This document shows, in pieces, positions 23,703 to 35,662 of a stretch of DNA of 64,000 nucleotides. The stretch is taken from positions 4,749,001 through 4,813,000 of the forward strand of contig NC_084898.1 of assembly GCF_958979055.1 (NCBI RefSeq), read 5' to 3'. Position numbers and translations under genes: made by a program. How positions within the stretch are numbered: the first letter of the stretch is position 1; every line of letters starts with the position of its first letter. Origin of the DNA: Alnus glutinosa. Taxonomy: Eukaryota > Streptophyta > Magnoliopsida > Fagales > Betulaceae. The notes under the pieces are model-generated. The model made no database searches and was not told the origin of the DNA. It saw nothing but the letters and a program-made list of their open reading frames with translations.

Positions 23703-26700
23703 GGTAAGTAAGAAAAGAAATAGCATTAAAAAGTGTAAAGGTGCCCCTAAGCATACAAAGAGTTTACAAGAAGGATACCAAAACAAAAGAAAAATAGAAA
23801 ACAAAGGAAGAACACCCGAAAAAACCCAAAGACAGAAGAAAGGCTAATTTAAACGCCCAACCTCTTGCCTCTAATCCGGCCAAAACCAACACCCCTAGCA
23901 TCAAAATTGATAGAGTATTCTAGATTCTTGACCTCTCTTTTCCCTTTTTACTTAGAAACAGAGATAGTGCTGCCCCTCATCAACTAAAGTCAAGAAAAAT
24001 TCAGAAAACCTTACTCAGTCCCCTTGAAAGAAGCCCCCATCTTTCGAAAACACGACCTATCATTTTGCACTACCCTGGGGTTTACAACAACCCCTCCCTC
24101 AGGATCATCCCCCTTCAAAGATTCACCAACCTCGAAGACCCAGGAAGACTGTTGGTCCCTCCAAGACATACTAGGTAAAAACTAGGGAGAACACCCATAC
24201 ACCAAGGAGAACGGCCTCGGTGGAAACAAAACCCTCAGTAATTGCAAGATATTCAAGTAGTAAGGTTGCGAAGGAGTTTTTCCTTGAAAATTATTGCTAT
24301 TTTATTCGGTTTTGTTTAGCACCACAGTCTGTTGCAAAAACATTAAAGTCCTGTTTATATCCACAAATTATAGCATCTGTAACTGTAGTTCATTTTTTTG
24401 ACTTAGAAAACACAGTTGATCATGTACATGAACATATCGTATTCAAATCTCTTACTGTCAGCTATTGACATGTGGACCTAAGGCAAAGGCATGCTATCTT
24501 GCTTTTCTGTAGACTTATGATTTATGTGGCTGTCAATTTGTACTTAACATTACACATGTTATACTTAATATTACATTTCATATGTAATTGTTGTGTGTAG
24601 TTATGGTTTGGGCTGCATATGGTTCTTGGGATACATTGTGATTTCTTTTCACATACATTAGTTGACAATTCCTTTGACTTCTGTTTCTAGGTATATTGTC
24701 TTTGTTATCCCCCTGACCCCCTCTATCTACCACCTGCCTTCATTATGAAATTGTTTTTCTGTTGGTAGGATATTACTCAGACCAAAGATGGGAGCATGAT
24801 GGTAACTGGACAGTGGTTTTATCGCCCTGAAGAGGCTGAGAAAAAAGGTGGTGGAAGCTGGCAATCAAGTGATACAAGGGAGCTGTTTTACAGTTTCCAT
24901 CGTGATGAGGTCCCAGCAGAATCTGTGATGCACAAGTGTGTGGTGCATTTTGTTCCCATACACAAGCAGCTTCCAAATCGTAAACAGCATCCTGGTTTTA
25001 TTGTACAAAAAGTGTATGACACTGTTGCACGGAAACTGTGGAAACTGACTGATACAGACTATGAAGATAATAAGCAGCATGAGATTGATCTTCTTGTTCA
25101 GAAAACTCTATCACGTTTAGTGGATCTTCCTGACATTGAAACTGAAGATACCGCTGCTGATCAAGAAGATCAGCTTAAGAGTAAACGAGCTTTAAGGAGA
25201 AAGAACATTTCACCTCTTGATGTTTCAAGGGAGGAAGAAGCAACAGCAAGGTCTGATCAGCATCTAAAATCTGACACACCTGGAAGCTGTATAACTAATA
25301 ACTCAGAATACCGCTGTATTTTAGCCAATTTCAAGGCATTGACTGGAGAGAACCATCGTGATATATGCCTAGAGGCACTTCTTAAAGGAATTCAATACAT
25401 GTGCAATTCTGTCGACAGCATGGATGGAGATGACAAAGAAAAAGTTAGTTCTGATGGCATTGGCAATGAAAGAGAGAATAAGTGTCACGAAGCTGCAAAT
25501 GGATCTCAAGAAAAGTCTTTTCTCTGGCCAGATGCTGCTGTTCCATCTGTAACTGCTCTTGAGAGGACCGCCCATGAAATGTTTTCCTCAGATCTGAAGT
25601 ATAACCAAAAGATGCGATCAATGGTGTTTAATCTCAAGGTTTGTAGGCTGTGTTTGTGTGTGTGTATTCAAACACTTCTTTGTGTGCGTGCGTGCATGCA
25701 TTTACAAATTACAAACATGTTGGCTTATTGTTTAGAAGAGCCTTACGCCTTGGGATTTTCACACCTGATATGTAATAGTTTTAACAAAACCCTCAAACAA
25801 GATGGGTCTCACTTCTATTGAAGATTTACAAATTAAAACCTTGAAATTCTCTTAATTAACGGTTAATAAGCGCATGATTGGCTTCAAAGGTGGATAAATA
25901 GATGGTAATCGATCTATGGCTGTTTTCAGTACCCTATTTTATGTGTCTATGGGTGGACGGTTTTGCACTCCCATCTTCTTTTGCTTCGAAGAAATTAGAC
26001 ATATATAATATGGTCCAACCGGGATACCCTTTTAAGTTTCTTTTTCTCTCACCATTGAAACAGAGAAGAATTTGGTTATTAACTAGGGATTGAGGCTTCG
26101 TTGAGTTGAGTTGGTGCTAAAGGTTCACCGTTAGCTATGCCTAAGAAGCCTTGGCTATATCTTTCATTCTTTGAGGCATACTTTTACTGTGGTAACACTT
26201 AATAAAACCTGAGGAACGTGCTGGTGTACTAAATAATTCTTCTGGGATATATCTTATCGGTAGTACTATTGAGGTTAATAATATAGAAAATTAAAACTGG
26301 TTCCACATTTGATGAAATTTCTGCCTTTGCTTGATGAGATGAAGTCCTTAATATTTTTGGACATGGTTTGCGTGAGGACTGGAGTCCTTCAATAAATGTA
26401 AGGTTTGTTGGTCTTAGGGTCCATAATACACAAAGCATGTTAAATTGGTTTGAGGGAAACAGCATGTGGCTTTAGATATGCGTACATTTTGCTGCAAAAG
26501 TTGTCACATTTGTCTAGCTACTTTTATTAACTTCTGTTTTTTTGTTTTTATTTTTATTTTTTAAATCCCTTTCTTTCATTTCTTGGTAGAACAATGCATT
26601 ACTGGCCCGGCGTCTTCTAAATGGAGAATTGGAACCATCGAAAATACTGAACATGTCACCGAATGAGTTAAAGGTATGCTGTTTTCACGGTTTGCTACTT

Positions 26701-29700
26701 GTGCTTCCAATCATTTTATACATTTCAGACATAAATGTTTCTGAAAGGCTAATCATAATCCCCATGCAACTTTAGCTGCAGTTAGTTGGCTTCAGATAAT
26801 TCATTTTTTAATGCTGATAATTCTATTCCTTCAATTGTAAGTGATAGCTTTCACATGAATAAAAAGTTAATCTTGTGGTATCTCAATTGGCTAAAAGTTG
26901 GCATTTTCATGCATTTGATTTGCCAATATGGTTCCAAAAATTTAACCTTCTCATACATTGCTTGCGTAGTTTGCTAGTGTGTGGATTACTATATGTATGA
27001 CCACATTTTTTATAAAATATTTGGTCTTATCATGGGCTGCGTGTTATGCTACAAAACTTCTTATTTTGTTCGATATTCAATTGGAATTAATGCTAATTAT
27101 TAGAGAAAATGACAATGGTTACTGTTTCTCTCGTAGAAGATGGCATCACATTTTCTCTGTAGCCTTGTCAACATGGTGTCTTTATAAGTCAGTACTATTT
27201 TGCTCTCTTTTTTCTTTTTTTCTTTTTTAATTTTTTTTTTTTTTTTTTTAATTTTTTATTATGCTGTAGTGATTCTATTGGATCATCTTTCCTCTGTTCC
27301 TTTTATTGAACTTGGGACACTCGTTTATTATGATGAATGCATAACTTTTTTGTCCTGCTAACTCTTCATGTGCCCTTTCTATTTAAAGATGTGTGGTCTG
27401 GGAAGGTGTTCGATGGTGAGGGAAGATATTGAGGATAACTAATGACCACGGATGTTTTTGACATCTTGCATTAGGGTTATGGTAGTTATTTTAGTAGCTA
27501 TTTGTGATTCTTCCTCCAACCTGTACACAAGCCAAGGCTTCTCGAAGTCAAGTACATCAAAGGTATGGAAAGAAAGGGTCATCACCATGCCCTCGGAAAA
27601 ACTAGTGATGATTGCCATGAATGCCGCCCTCTGAACATGGTGCCTCTTTCAGTAGAGGGGCATGAAAACGCCGTGGAAACTTTGACCGAATGAATACAAA
27701 TCAATTGATAGACATTTTGACTGAGGAAGATAATCCAGGATGAAAGCTTTTTTCATTCACTATACGATAAATGGATGCATGAAACGAAACCCTAACTTAG
27801 GACAAAAATAACCGTTAAAACATCCTAAACTGACTTAAAATCGTAAAAGAAACTCTAAATTTTCTGCCCCCACACTCGTTCGAATGGTAGTGCTCATTCG
27901 AATGGCAGTGCTCATTCGAATGGTGACCCTACAAGCATGGTATTTAAGAGATGCCCTAAATCTTGCATGATTGGTCGACAAGGTCGATGAAAAGGACCCT
28001 TGTTACTTGTTGCTGTTGGTGAAAATGTATCAAAGATAGTTCCGCAGGAGGATGATGATAGAGGAGGCTTGGGAGACTTGAGGTTCCTTGTAACAAGGAT
28101 GGAGAATGAAGCAGGGGTTAAAAAACAACACTAGAGGAGCACCCGCTCTGATACCTTAAGAAAATGTGAGTGAGGGAATGAATGAATGATGGCTCAGGGG
28201 TAGTAACGAGGGATTCCTTGAGATCGATTCAAATTGGACATGCAAAATATTTAATTTAGCGATACTATATGCATGCAAGATGTATTAGAGGTACAAAAAG
28301 AATCCTTTTCTTTATAGTCGTATCTCTTGTGATAAGAGAGTGCTCTTAGTTCAGTTCGGTAGAATGTGTTATCTCTATTTGTCAACAAATGCAATCTCCT
28401 ACAGATGACCACTTTACTGCAATAAAACATATCTTGCCTTATCTCAAAGGGTCTGTCACACTTGGTATTCAGTTCACTAGAGGACCTTTCACTCTTAAGA
28501 TTGGGCGGGTGATACTTGTGATCGTTGGTCGGTTAGTGGCTATTGTAAACTAATTGCAAATTAACAACAAACAAAATCCATCCTCAATCTCGCTCGCTCA
28601 GATGGTGAGTTTCGGTTCAATTGATCGCTTCAAAACAGAAATCAGAGAGATCGAGAACTTGTTGAAGTCAGGGTTGAGAGGGGGCAAATGGTTTCTCTTA
28701 ATGAACAGCCCTTGTTTACGGGATTGAAACGTCCGAAATTGACGTTTTTGCGAAGGGAAACGGTGTTTGAGTCAAAGTGTGAAAAAGGTGTGAAACAGGG
28801 TTCCTTAAACGCAAGTCCAAAACTAACGTTTTGGGAGGGGATGACTTTTTGGAAGGATGGTTTAAACGCAATTTTTGATTGATTTTAATTCAAGCGACAC
28901 TTGCCATAATTTTAAGATGCCACGGGAAGGGATTATTAGTCTCTTGTGTAGGAACCCAAACAGAATATGTAAATGTTTGGTTCGAAGATCTGCATGTTAA
29001 ATTGATGTTTATAACATGTAGAAGCACAGCTGCATGTATTATTTCTTCTTGCTTCAAGTAGAAGATGTAGGTGCAAGATTGGGAAAACTCCCTCTGGGAC
29101 TAGGTGCATGTGTAACCTACCGATCATCAAAAGAAAAAGGACCTTTTACCAACCAATATGTACTCTTTCTCATGCTTTGCATTTTTCATTAGTGCCTTTG
29201 TATTTTTGATCAAGTATAAGTAGGAAAAGATCTCAACTAAACTTTTGAACTTCAGGAGGGTTTAACAACGGAGGAAACAGCAAGAACGGAGCCTGATGAG
29301 TCAGAGCGCATGCAGGTCACTTCTTTATTTCCTCAATTTGGTTTCAACTATTAGTTTCTTATTATTTATTTGCGCATTAGATATGTGTTCACTGTTTAAT
29401 TATCGCTCATGAAACAGATGACGGATGCTCGTTGCTCAAGATGCAGTGAGTTTAAAGTTGGTGTAAGAGACATTATCCAAGCAGGACATGGAGAGCGCTA
29501 TCAGGTTCACAAAATATTTTCTTCTTCCTTTTGATTTCCTAAAATTTTCTTGTACAAGCTTGATGTCAGTGAAGAAACCCCCCCAGCAAAAAAAAAATAA
29601 AAATGAATGGGCTGAGTAGATACGAAAAGCTCATGTATCATTTATGTATGTATATATTTATAATGTTTTTGTGTGTATTGTACATGAACGTCTCTGTATG

Positions 29701-30363
29701 TGCGTGTTCAGTTGTTTTGTTGATTAGATTGCTTGTGTTCATGTTTGAAAATTTCTGACCACGCATAGGCAGCATGACATTTAACACATATAAATGCTCT
29801 GTAATATCTTACTCTCATTTTGGAGCAAAGAACAAAATTGAAAATAATATTTGAAGCACAACAGAAGCCTATTAAGACGAGCAACATGAAGAACAAGAAT
29901 ATTATTTGCAGATAATCCTATTAGGAAAGTTGCATTGACCATGAGAACCTTTGGTGCGGTTAGTCAAGAAGGCTTAAGATTCAAAGACTTTCTAGTACTA
30001 TTTTTAACATTTGTGCGGGTTTGTATCCATCTATTGCTTCTTTTAACCGCCATTGACTTCTTTTTCCCCTGGATTTTGTGGATTCAGTTGGAGTGTATTG
30101 CCTGCGGCCATTCCTGGTATGCCTCTAGGGATGAGGCATCCAAACTGACAATAGATGCATCGAGTACCCATGGAAGCGTCGGCACGGCCCCTTTGGCCAC
30201 TGCCAAATTTGAAGATGTAGAGAAGAAGCTGGTGAGTCCCCGTGAATCTGACAAGCCAGCCAATGACGTTTACAAGAAAACAAGTGAAGCATACATGCCT
30301 GTCCTGGATACACAGAAATCACTTGGTAGGCCCAAAAAGGATGAAAAATCTGAATCTCCTTGA
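22443..30363 (+). CDS. AIPP3: BAH and TFIIS-like domain chromatin protein, AIPP3/BDT1 type (copy 2, complete)
   Basis: Seven exons, 22443-22796, 23439-23501, 24769-25638, 26590-26673, 29256-29315, 29418-29504 and 30088-30363, join in frame to 597 aa, close to what I recall for Arabidopsis AIPP3 (a little under 600). Residues 1-105 are charged and low complexity. The BAH domain (about 107-245) includes EDPVLLVPED, GQWFYRPEEAEK and TRELFYSFHRDEVPAESV. A TFIIS central-like region (about 310-465) includes YNQKMRSMVFNLK and LLNGELEPSKILNMSPNELK. A C-terminal zinc ribbon uses C483/C486 (CSRC) and C509/C512 (CIAC). Family knowledge: AIPP3 binds H3K27me3 and works with PHD proteins and the phosphatase CPL2 to restrain Pol II in the nucleus. 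Introns 2 and 4 are enlarged by insertions. The start was chosen because it matches copy 1 and follows the shared leader; an in-frame upstream ATG at 22377 would add 22 low-complexity residues. Confidence 0.9.
23669..24238 (-). mobile_element. LINE-like insertion in intron 2 of BAH copy 2
   Basis: These 570 bases interrupt sequence that is continuous in copy 1 (near 20825-20840). The insert opens with a long poly-T, so on the minus strand it ends in poly-A. TAATTG flanks both sides (23663-23668 and 24239-24244), a possible target duplication. The text after the poly-T (AAGTGTAAAGGTGCCCCTAA) resembles the 3' ends of plant L1-type elements as I remember them. No coding frame survives, consistent with a 5'-truncated copy. 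Confidence 0.6.
28140..28510. pseudogene. Copia fragments in intron 4 of BAH copy 2
   Basis: On the plus strand 28368-28505 reads VISICQQMQSPTDDHFTAIK, then HILPYLKGSVTLGIQFTRGP, a Ty1/copia stretch between reverse transcriptase and RNase H. On the minus strand 28145-28155 contains GGTATCAGAGC, the initiator-Met primer-binding-site motif. The two pieces point in opposite directions, so this is a patchwork. Intron 4 (26674-29255) is otherwise unremarkable apart from T-rich DNA near 27200-27260 and a small repeat of ATTCGAATGG near 27886-27926. Confidence 0.65.
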
Positions 30364-30768
30364 AATGCCTGAGTAGAATATGCCGGCCCTTGCAGTTTTG
30401 GGCCACATACTTAGTATTTTTGTCTTGAGAAATTGCCCCCTTGTACAGTTAGATTATAGGTAGGTCTAATGCAATGCTAAGCTGCGGCTTCGTTGTCTAT
30501 AGCCTAAAACATATTACAAGTTGTTTCCTCATATACATCTCTTTTTCCTGAAGGTTACGATGGTGCTGAGACCCCTTCTGTTTCCAGTTCTATTCACGGT
30601 TTGCTGTTAGAAGTGGTTTCATGAAAGAAAATGCCGATTGAAGACACTGATCAATTCAACGAGGAATGCTACTCATCACATCCATTTATGACATTCATGT
30701 TATATCGGTTGATGTGACGAGTTTTTAAGTGGCTTTTCCTGGCACTCATATAAAAGAAACATGCAAAA

Positions 30769-31381
30769 TCAATTCTTGTGTTTTACCTAATTTACATTTA
30801 GTTTTACGTGGTATCAAAATGAACTTAAAGGCTCTTGGGGTATGAAAAAAAAATTACTTTCTGCAGTTAAATTTTGTCAAAACACTTGACGGATTTCGTT
30901 AGTGTATCACATCAGTACTAATAAAATAACATGTGTCACTCTTAATAAAAAATATATAAATATATAAAATTAAATAAATTAAAAACTTATAAATAATTAA
31001 ATCTTTCTTTAATAAAAAAAGAAAGGGGTGCTCGGCAGCCAACTTTAGTTGGGGGAGGCCCTCTAGAGTTGGCTTGTGGGCCACTCCAAAGGTAGGGGGT
31101 AGGGGGGTGGCCTTTGAGTCACCCCATCTCTTATTTAATTTTGAATTTTTTAATTGCTTGGTTTTTATTTTATTTTATTTTTATATCTTTTTTATTAAGA
31201 GCAACACTTGTCATTTTATTGGCACTGATGTGGCATGCTCACAAAATTCATTAAGTGGTTTGACAGAATTTGATTGCATGAAGTAAATTATTTTTTTGAC
31301 ATACCTTAGGACCATCTGAGTTCATTTGATACCATAGGGAGGTAATAAATCAGGTAAACTACATAGACTGATTTTGCATTT
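30769..31381. mobile_element. Long-TIR MITE-like element downstream of BAH copy 2
   Basis: Terminal inverted repeats of about 195 bases: both ends, read inward, give ATGCAAAATCA, TTTACCTRATTTA, GGTATCAAA, TGTCAAAMCACTT and a CACATCAGT-like word before AATAAAAT. The centre holds a TA-rich part and GTTGGGGGAGGCC/GGGGTGGCC text like that at 13.4-14.3 kb. No coding capacity. The element starts about 400 bases after the BAH stop codon and may lie close to its polyadenylation region. Confidence 0.75.
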
Positions 31382-32676
31382 TTCAAAAAAAAAAAAAAAA
31401 AAAAAGCTACTTAAAATATGTCATGTCAATTAGTGTGACATGAGTATGAAGAGTAACAATCCTCCTGTCTAATTTCTTTTATGGTCCATTACTATAATAA
31501 GAGGATATCATTCCTAGGAGCAACTGTTATTCTTATGTCATCATTAAATTTGTGATAGATCATTATTGAATTTTGATCCAATGACAATTTTAAAAGCTAT
31601 CTCATTTTTAAAATGACACAAGAGTAACACGTTACATTACTCTTTCAACCCGACACCTACTTAGCCCACTTCAGCATGCAGTGTAAGATTCCTAGCAAAA
31701 GAAAATTGCATCTTTTTGGGCCTTGATAGTTGGATGATATTTTGTTTTAAACAGTAAAGAAAGTTGCTAGTAATTATACTCAGAAAACAGGAAAGAAAGT
31801 TATTGATTCAAGCTAATAGACCCTGCTCATACTTATGTTGCCAACTGGTGTCTTGAATTTGTGTAGTTACTGTGTTAGTTTAACCCAATAAATAGTGCTA
31901 CAGATAAAGAGAGTGTTGCTTGAATCTAAATCTACCATAGTCTTTTTTGGCTGTCATCGTTGTGGATTTGTTGAGTGTAGTTGGGGGTAGATCTCCTCTT
32001 CTTCCTGGAGCTTTCTACCTCTTCTGCAACACACCTCCCATCTTAAATGTGTATTTACCTTCTTAATCAAACCCATTTAATTAGTATTAGGATCCTCTCC
32101 CGTTCAAATGAATCGAGGAGTATCTAGTTCCTTTTAATGTAGGGGTATTTTTGTCAAAAAAAATTGTGAAAAGACAAAAATAATCTTGCATTATAAAGAA
32201 CTAAATACTAAATGAATCAGAGAGGATCCGTTTCCATTTAATTGGGGTAGTAGATCCTAAGCAGAGCACTATAGATGAATCAATTAATTGTTGCTCGAGT
32301 GCTTTTGGTCCCCCAGTTTCACCTTTTTTTAAACAAAATTGTGAAAAATGTCTCAGTTTAAGAGCGCATTTGAAAAATAGAGCGATTCAGAAACGTGAAA
32401 AAATTTACCGCGTTTAAAAAATGCACAATTTTAAAGGTTTGACCAGTAATTTTACTAAATGCTAAACCATATTTTTAAAAATTATGATTTCATTAACTAT
32501 ATTTTGAAATTGTAACGGCTTTGTTTGTTAATGTGGTTTGTTGAGGCTTTTTTTTTAGATATGTTAGTTGCACAATAATGCGGATGTGTCTAACATTTTT
32601 AATTTTATTTTTTTAAAAAAATGCTGAACATATGAGCATTATTATGCAATTGTTGTGTAAAAGTTACGCATTTTAT

Positions 32677-32713
<37 letters not shown>

Positions 32714-34157
32714 CTTTTAATTTTAGTTTTAAAAAAATGTTATGATGTGAGATAAATATAAAAATTGTTTTTTGTGTTTTTAAGAGTATTCTGTATATGA
32801 ATTGTTCACTAATTTTTTTTAAAAAAATATAAAAATAAAAATAAAACTAATTTCCTGAATTTGGACGTCTAGTATCTTAACGATTTGGTCTTTATGGAGC
32901 ACCTGGATCCTTTCTAGTTGAACGCAATTGAAAATGAGCCGATTAATTATACATAAAAGATATTTTGATAATTTTACATTATATAAAATTATCAAAATAC
33001 TCTTACTTACAACTAACCGGGAGAATTTTATGGCCTTTACATAAGAACAATTAGACCCAACCATTTTTTATTTTTTATTTTTTTATTTTTGTTTTTAGTT
33101 TAGTGTTGATTAATGGGAGTACAACTCTACAAGATTCCGTGGGTCGGATTTGGTTCCAATCACATGCACACATTTTCACGTTAATCTCCTTCACCATCAA
33201 GAATTCAAGACCCCTGCTACTGCCCTTTTACCAGTGATTTTACAGCATTACCCTTGTACGTATTTCGGCCCAAAAAAGAAAAAGACCTTCCTAGTTTATT
33301 ATGCCTTCCATATCTTCAATAATTTTGTGGTTATGATGGATAACAATTCGGTAATAAATATAAATAAAAAAAAAAAAGATTTTATGGATCTCATTTACTC
33401 CGCTAAATTTTGAACGGCGGCCCGCTTTTTTCTTGGAGTAAATGGGCTCCATAAGAACTCTCTTACATTTATTATTGAAATTGTTAGCAATTCAAATAAC
33501 AAATTATTGAGAATTCAGATCCCTTGCAATTTAGCTAAATTAGCTAAGCCAAATATTTTTAAATCGAGCTTAAACATAGCTTTACTTTTTCTTTGCAACC
33601 AAAATGAAAACTTAAATCAACAAATTAAAGACAAAATGTGCCGGTCTCTTAAGAAAAATGTTTGGTTTCATTATCTTACACATCTCTTGTTCATCTCCGT
33701 ACAAAAAATATGCAAATTCACCTTTAAATCTATAAAACCACACCTGTGTTTCACAGATTCAATGATAAATTCGCAAAAAAAAAAAAAAAAAAAAAGGTTA
33801 GAAAAAATGACACCAAACATATCTCGTCTTTTATATGATAATCGGAATTAAAACAAACTTTTTTACTCTCTTTATCTTGCTTAAAAACTTTCCATCAAAT
33901 TTTAAGCTGAAATCAAGTTTGAGAAAGTTGATGCTGTAATAGTCATCCCCACTTTACACATCTTTGATGTTTAGGACCACCCACAAAATTGATGGTACCA
34001 AAATGAGTCTTTTCCTTTTGCTTTAAATGGCTTTGCAAATTTGGCAGGATGATAATAAAGTCTCATCATATATTTGATGGGCATTTCTGTCCAGGTCTTA
34101 AAGGATTAAGGGCTCTAAAGTAACTTCAGTTTAGTGTGAGATCTGCAATTTACAACG

Positions 34158-34213
<56 letters not shown>

Positions 34214-34640
34214 AATAGTTAATTATTGGGAAACAGCCAATTAATTGTAGGATTCCGGGCTTGATATATGCAGTTCCCGAAGCCTTGAGATAAATAATTT
34301 TGTGCCAGTGATTTGGCCACCCACTTTTTTTACCATTTACTTCACTTGCCAACTTGCTTAATGACCATATAAACCCAGAATTACCCACTAAGCTAAAATC
34401 ATATAGCTACTGTTTAACAAGGATTTCATTGTCTTTTCCAATGGGTGCTCTCTCCAATGCAGTCCAAAAAAGTGTAAAAAGAGATAAATTTTAAATCTTT
34501 TTTTGAAAAAGAAACACACACTATTAACATTAGCCGGCATACATGATGATGGCTTGAAGGAGATAGCTTTGTAGACATGAACTGTAGCTCATCAGCAGCT
34601 TGTCGCCCATTGCAACCCTGCCTCATGTGAGAGAGATTCA
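31382..34640. other. Intergenic, AT-rich
   Basis: No supported gene. Contents: a 20-base poly-A near 31386-31405, another of about 31 bases near 32680-32710, short A-runs near 33361-33378 and 33774-33795, and the TA microsatellite listed separately. Open frames here are short and A/T-driven. Confidence 0.6.
34160..34209. repeat. TA dinucleotide microsatellite
   Basis: About 48 bases of uninterrupted AT alternation upstream of the DUF3527 gene. Confidence 0.95.
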
Positions 34641-34702
34641 CTCATATCAGATTATCAGGCATGCATTCTCTCTCTAACATTGTCTTACCTCACACCCTTT
34701 CT

Positions 34703-34708
<6 letters not shown>

Positions 34709-34736
<28 letters not shown>
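34709..34736 (+). repeat. CT tract, probably in the DUF3527 gene leader
   Basis: (CT)14 followed by AGAGTTCAC. Pyrimidine tracts like this are common in plant 5' leaders. An intron acceptor TTGCAG at 35641-35646 lies just before the coding start, so this tract probably belongs to an upstream non-coding exon; the exact exon ends are not clear. Confidence 0.5.
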
Positions 34737-35662
34737 AGAGTTCACTTTTTGTGTTTATTATGCAGCTATCTATGCTTTACTGCTCTTGGCATACTTCTGG
34801 ATATCTTTTCTTTTCCCTTACACTTTGGTTGATTATTGGGGAAGTCTTTGTATTATACTGGTCACACCTTACCGTTTGTTAAATTCGGTTGTTGGGTTTT
34901 GCTCTTATAGATTCATGGTGGCTTTCAGCTCAAGAGACTGGAGGATATGATTGCATCTGCTTGCAGTTTGTTGGGTTTTTCTTTGAGTTCACTTCTCTGA
35001 GATCTAGTGGGGTATGGCCATTTTTCTTTTAACAAGCATTTCTTCTAATTTTGGCGTGGAATGCCAGAGAAAAAAGTAAAGTTGTTGTTTTTCTTTTTAT
35101 CAGTAAACTGTAGCTTTTGTGTCTGCTACTTTACTCGTTTTTTTGGGTCTATATAGATCACAAGATTCCTTTGTGTTATAGGGGTTTCAGTTTTTTGGGA
35201 TCAAGATTGGGTTTTTGAGGTTTTTGTGATCTTAAAGTTTGGAATCACTAATGGGGTGTGTGCCTTTTCCAACACTGGTAATTTCTGAGGTTGCATATCA
35301 TTGTACTCTTGCTTCTAGATTAGAAAAATCTAAATTGTCTTATTTTGAATTATTTCTTATATGATTAGTGTATCCATTTCCATAAGTTATGAATACAGAT
35401 TTAATTCTGCAAATTGAATGCATTTGCCACTGAGTCTCTCTCACTTCATGGCCAATAATTTCCACATCTGACAGAAATTTGCTGCCAAAAGCTTTTATTC
35501 TGGCATGTTGTGATGAACCTGCACCAATACATTAGTTTCGGATAATTGACTGAAAATCTTTATTTAGTTCATATTTCATAATCAGATCAGAGGATAGCTT
35601 CTGTCTTGCATATGGAATTCATGATAGTTTTTGGAATTTGTTGCAGGATTGGGCTTTTATCA

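Noticed and set aside
24796-25821. Separate single-exon gene of 341 codons
   Set aside because: It is exon 3 of the BAH copy 2 gene plus read-through into intron 3; splice sites and family similarity support the spliced model.
34426-34641. Minus-strand 71-codon frame upstream of the DUF3527 gene
   Set aside because: It lies in the probable promoter or leader region, with no motif and no supporting signals.
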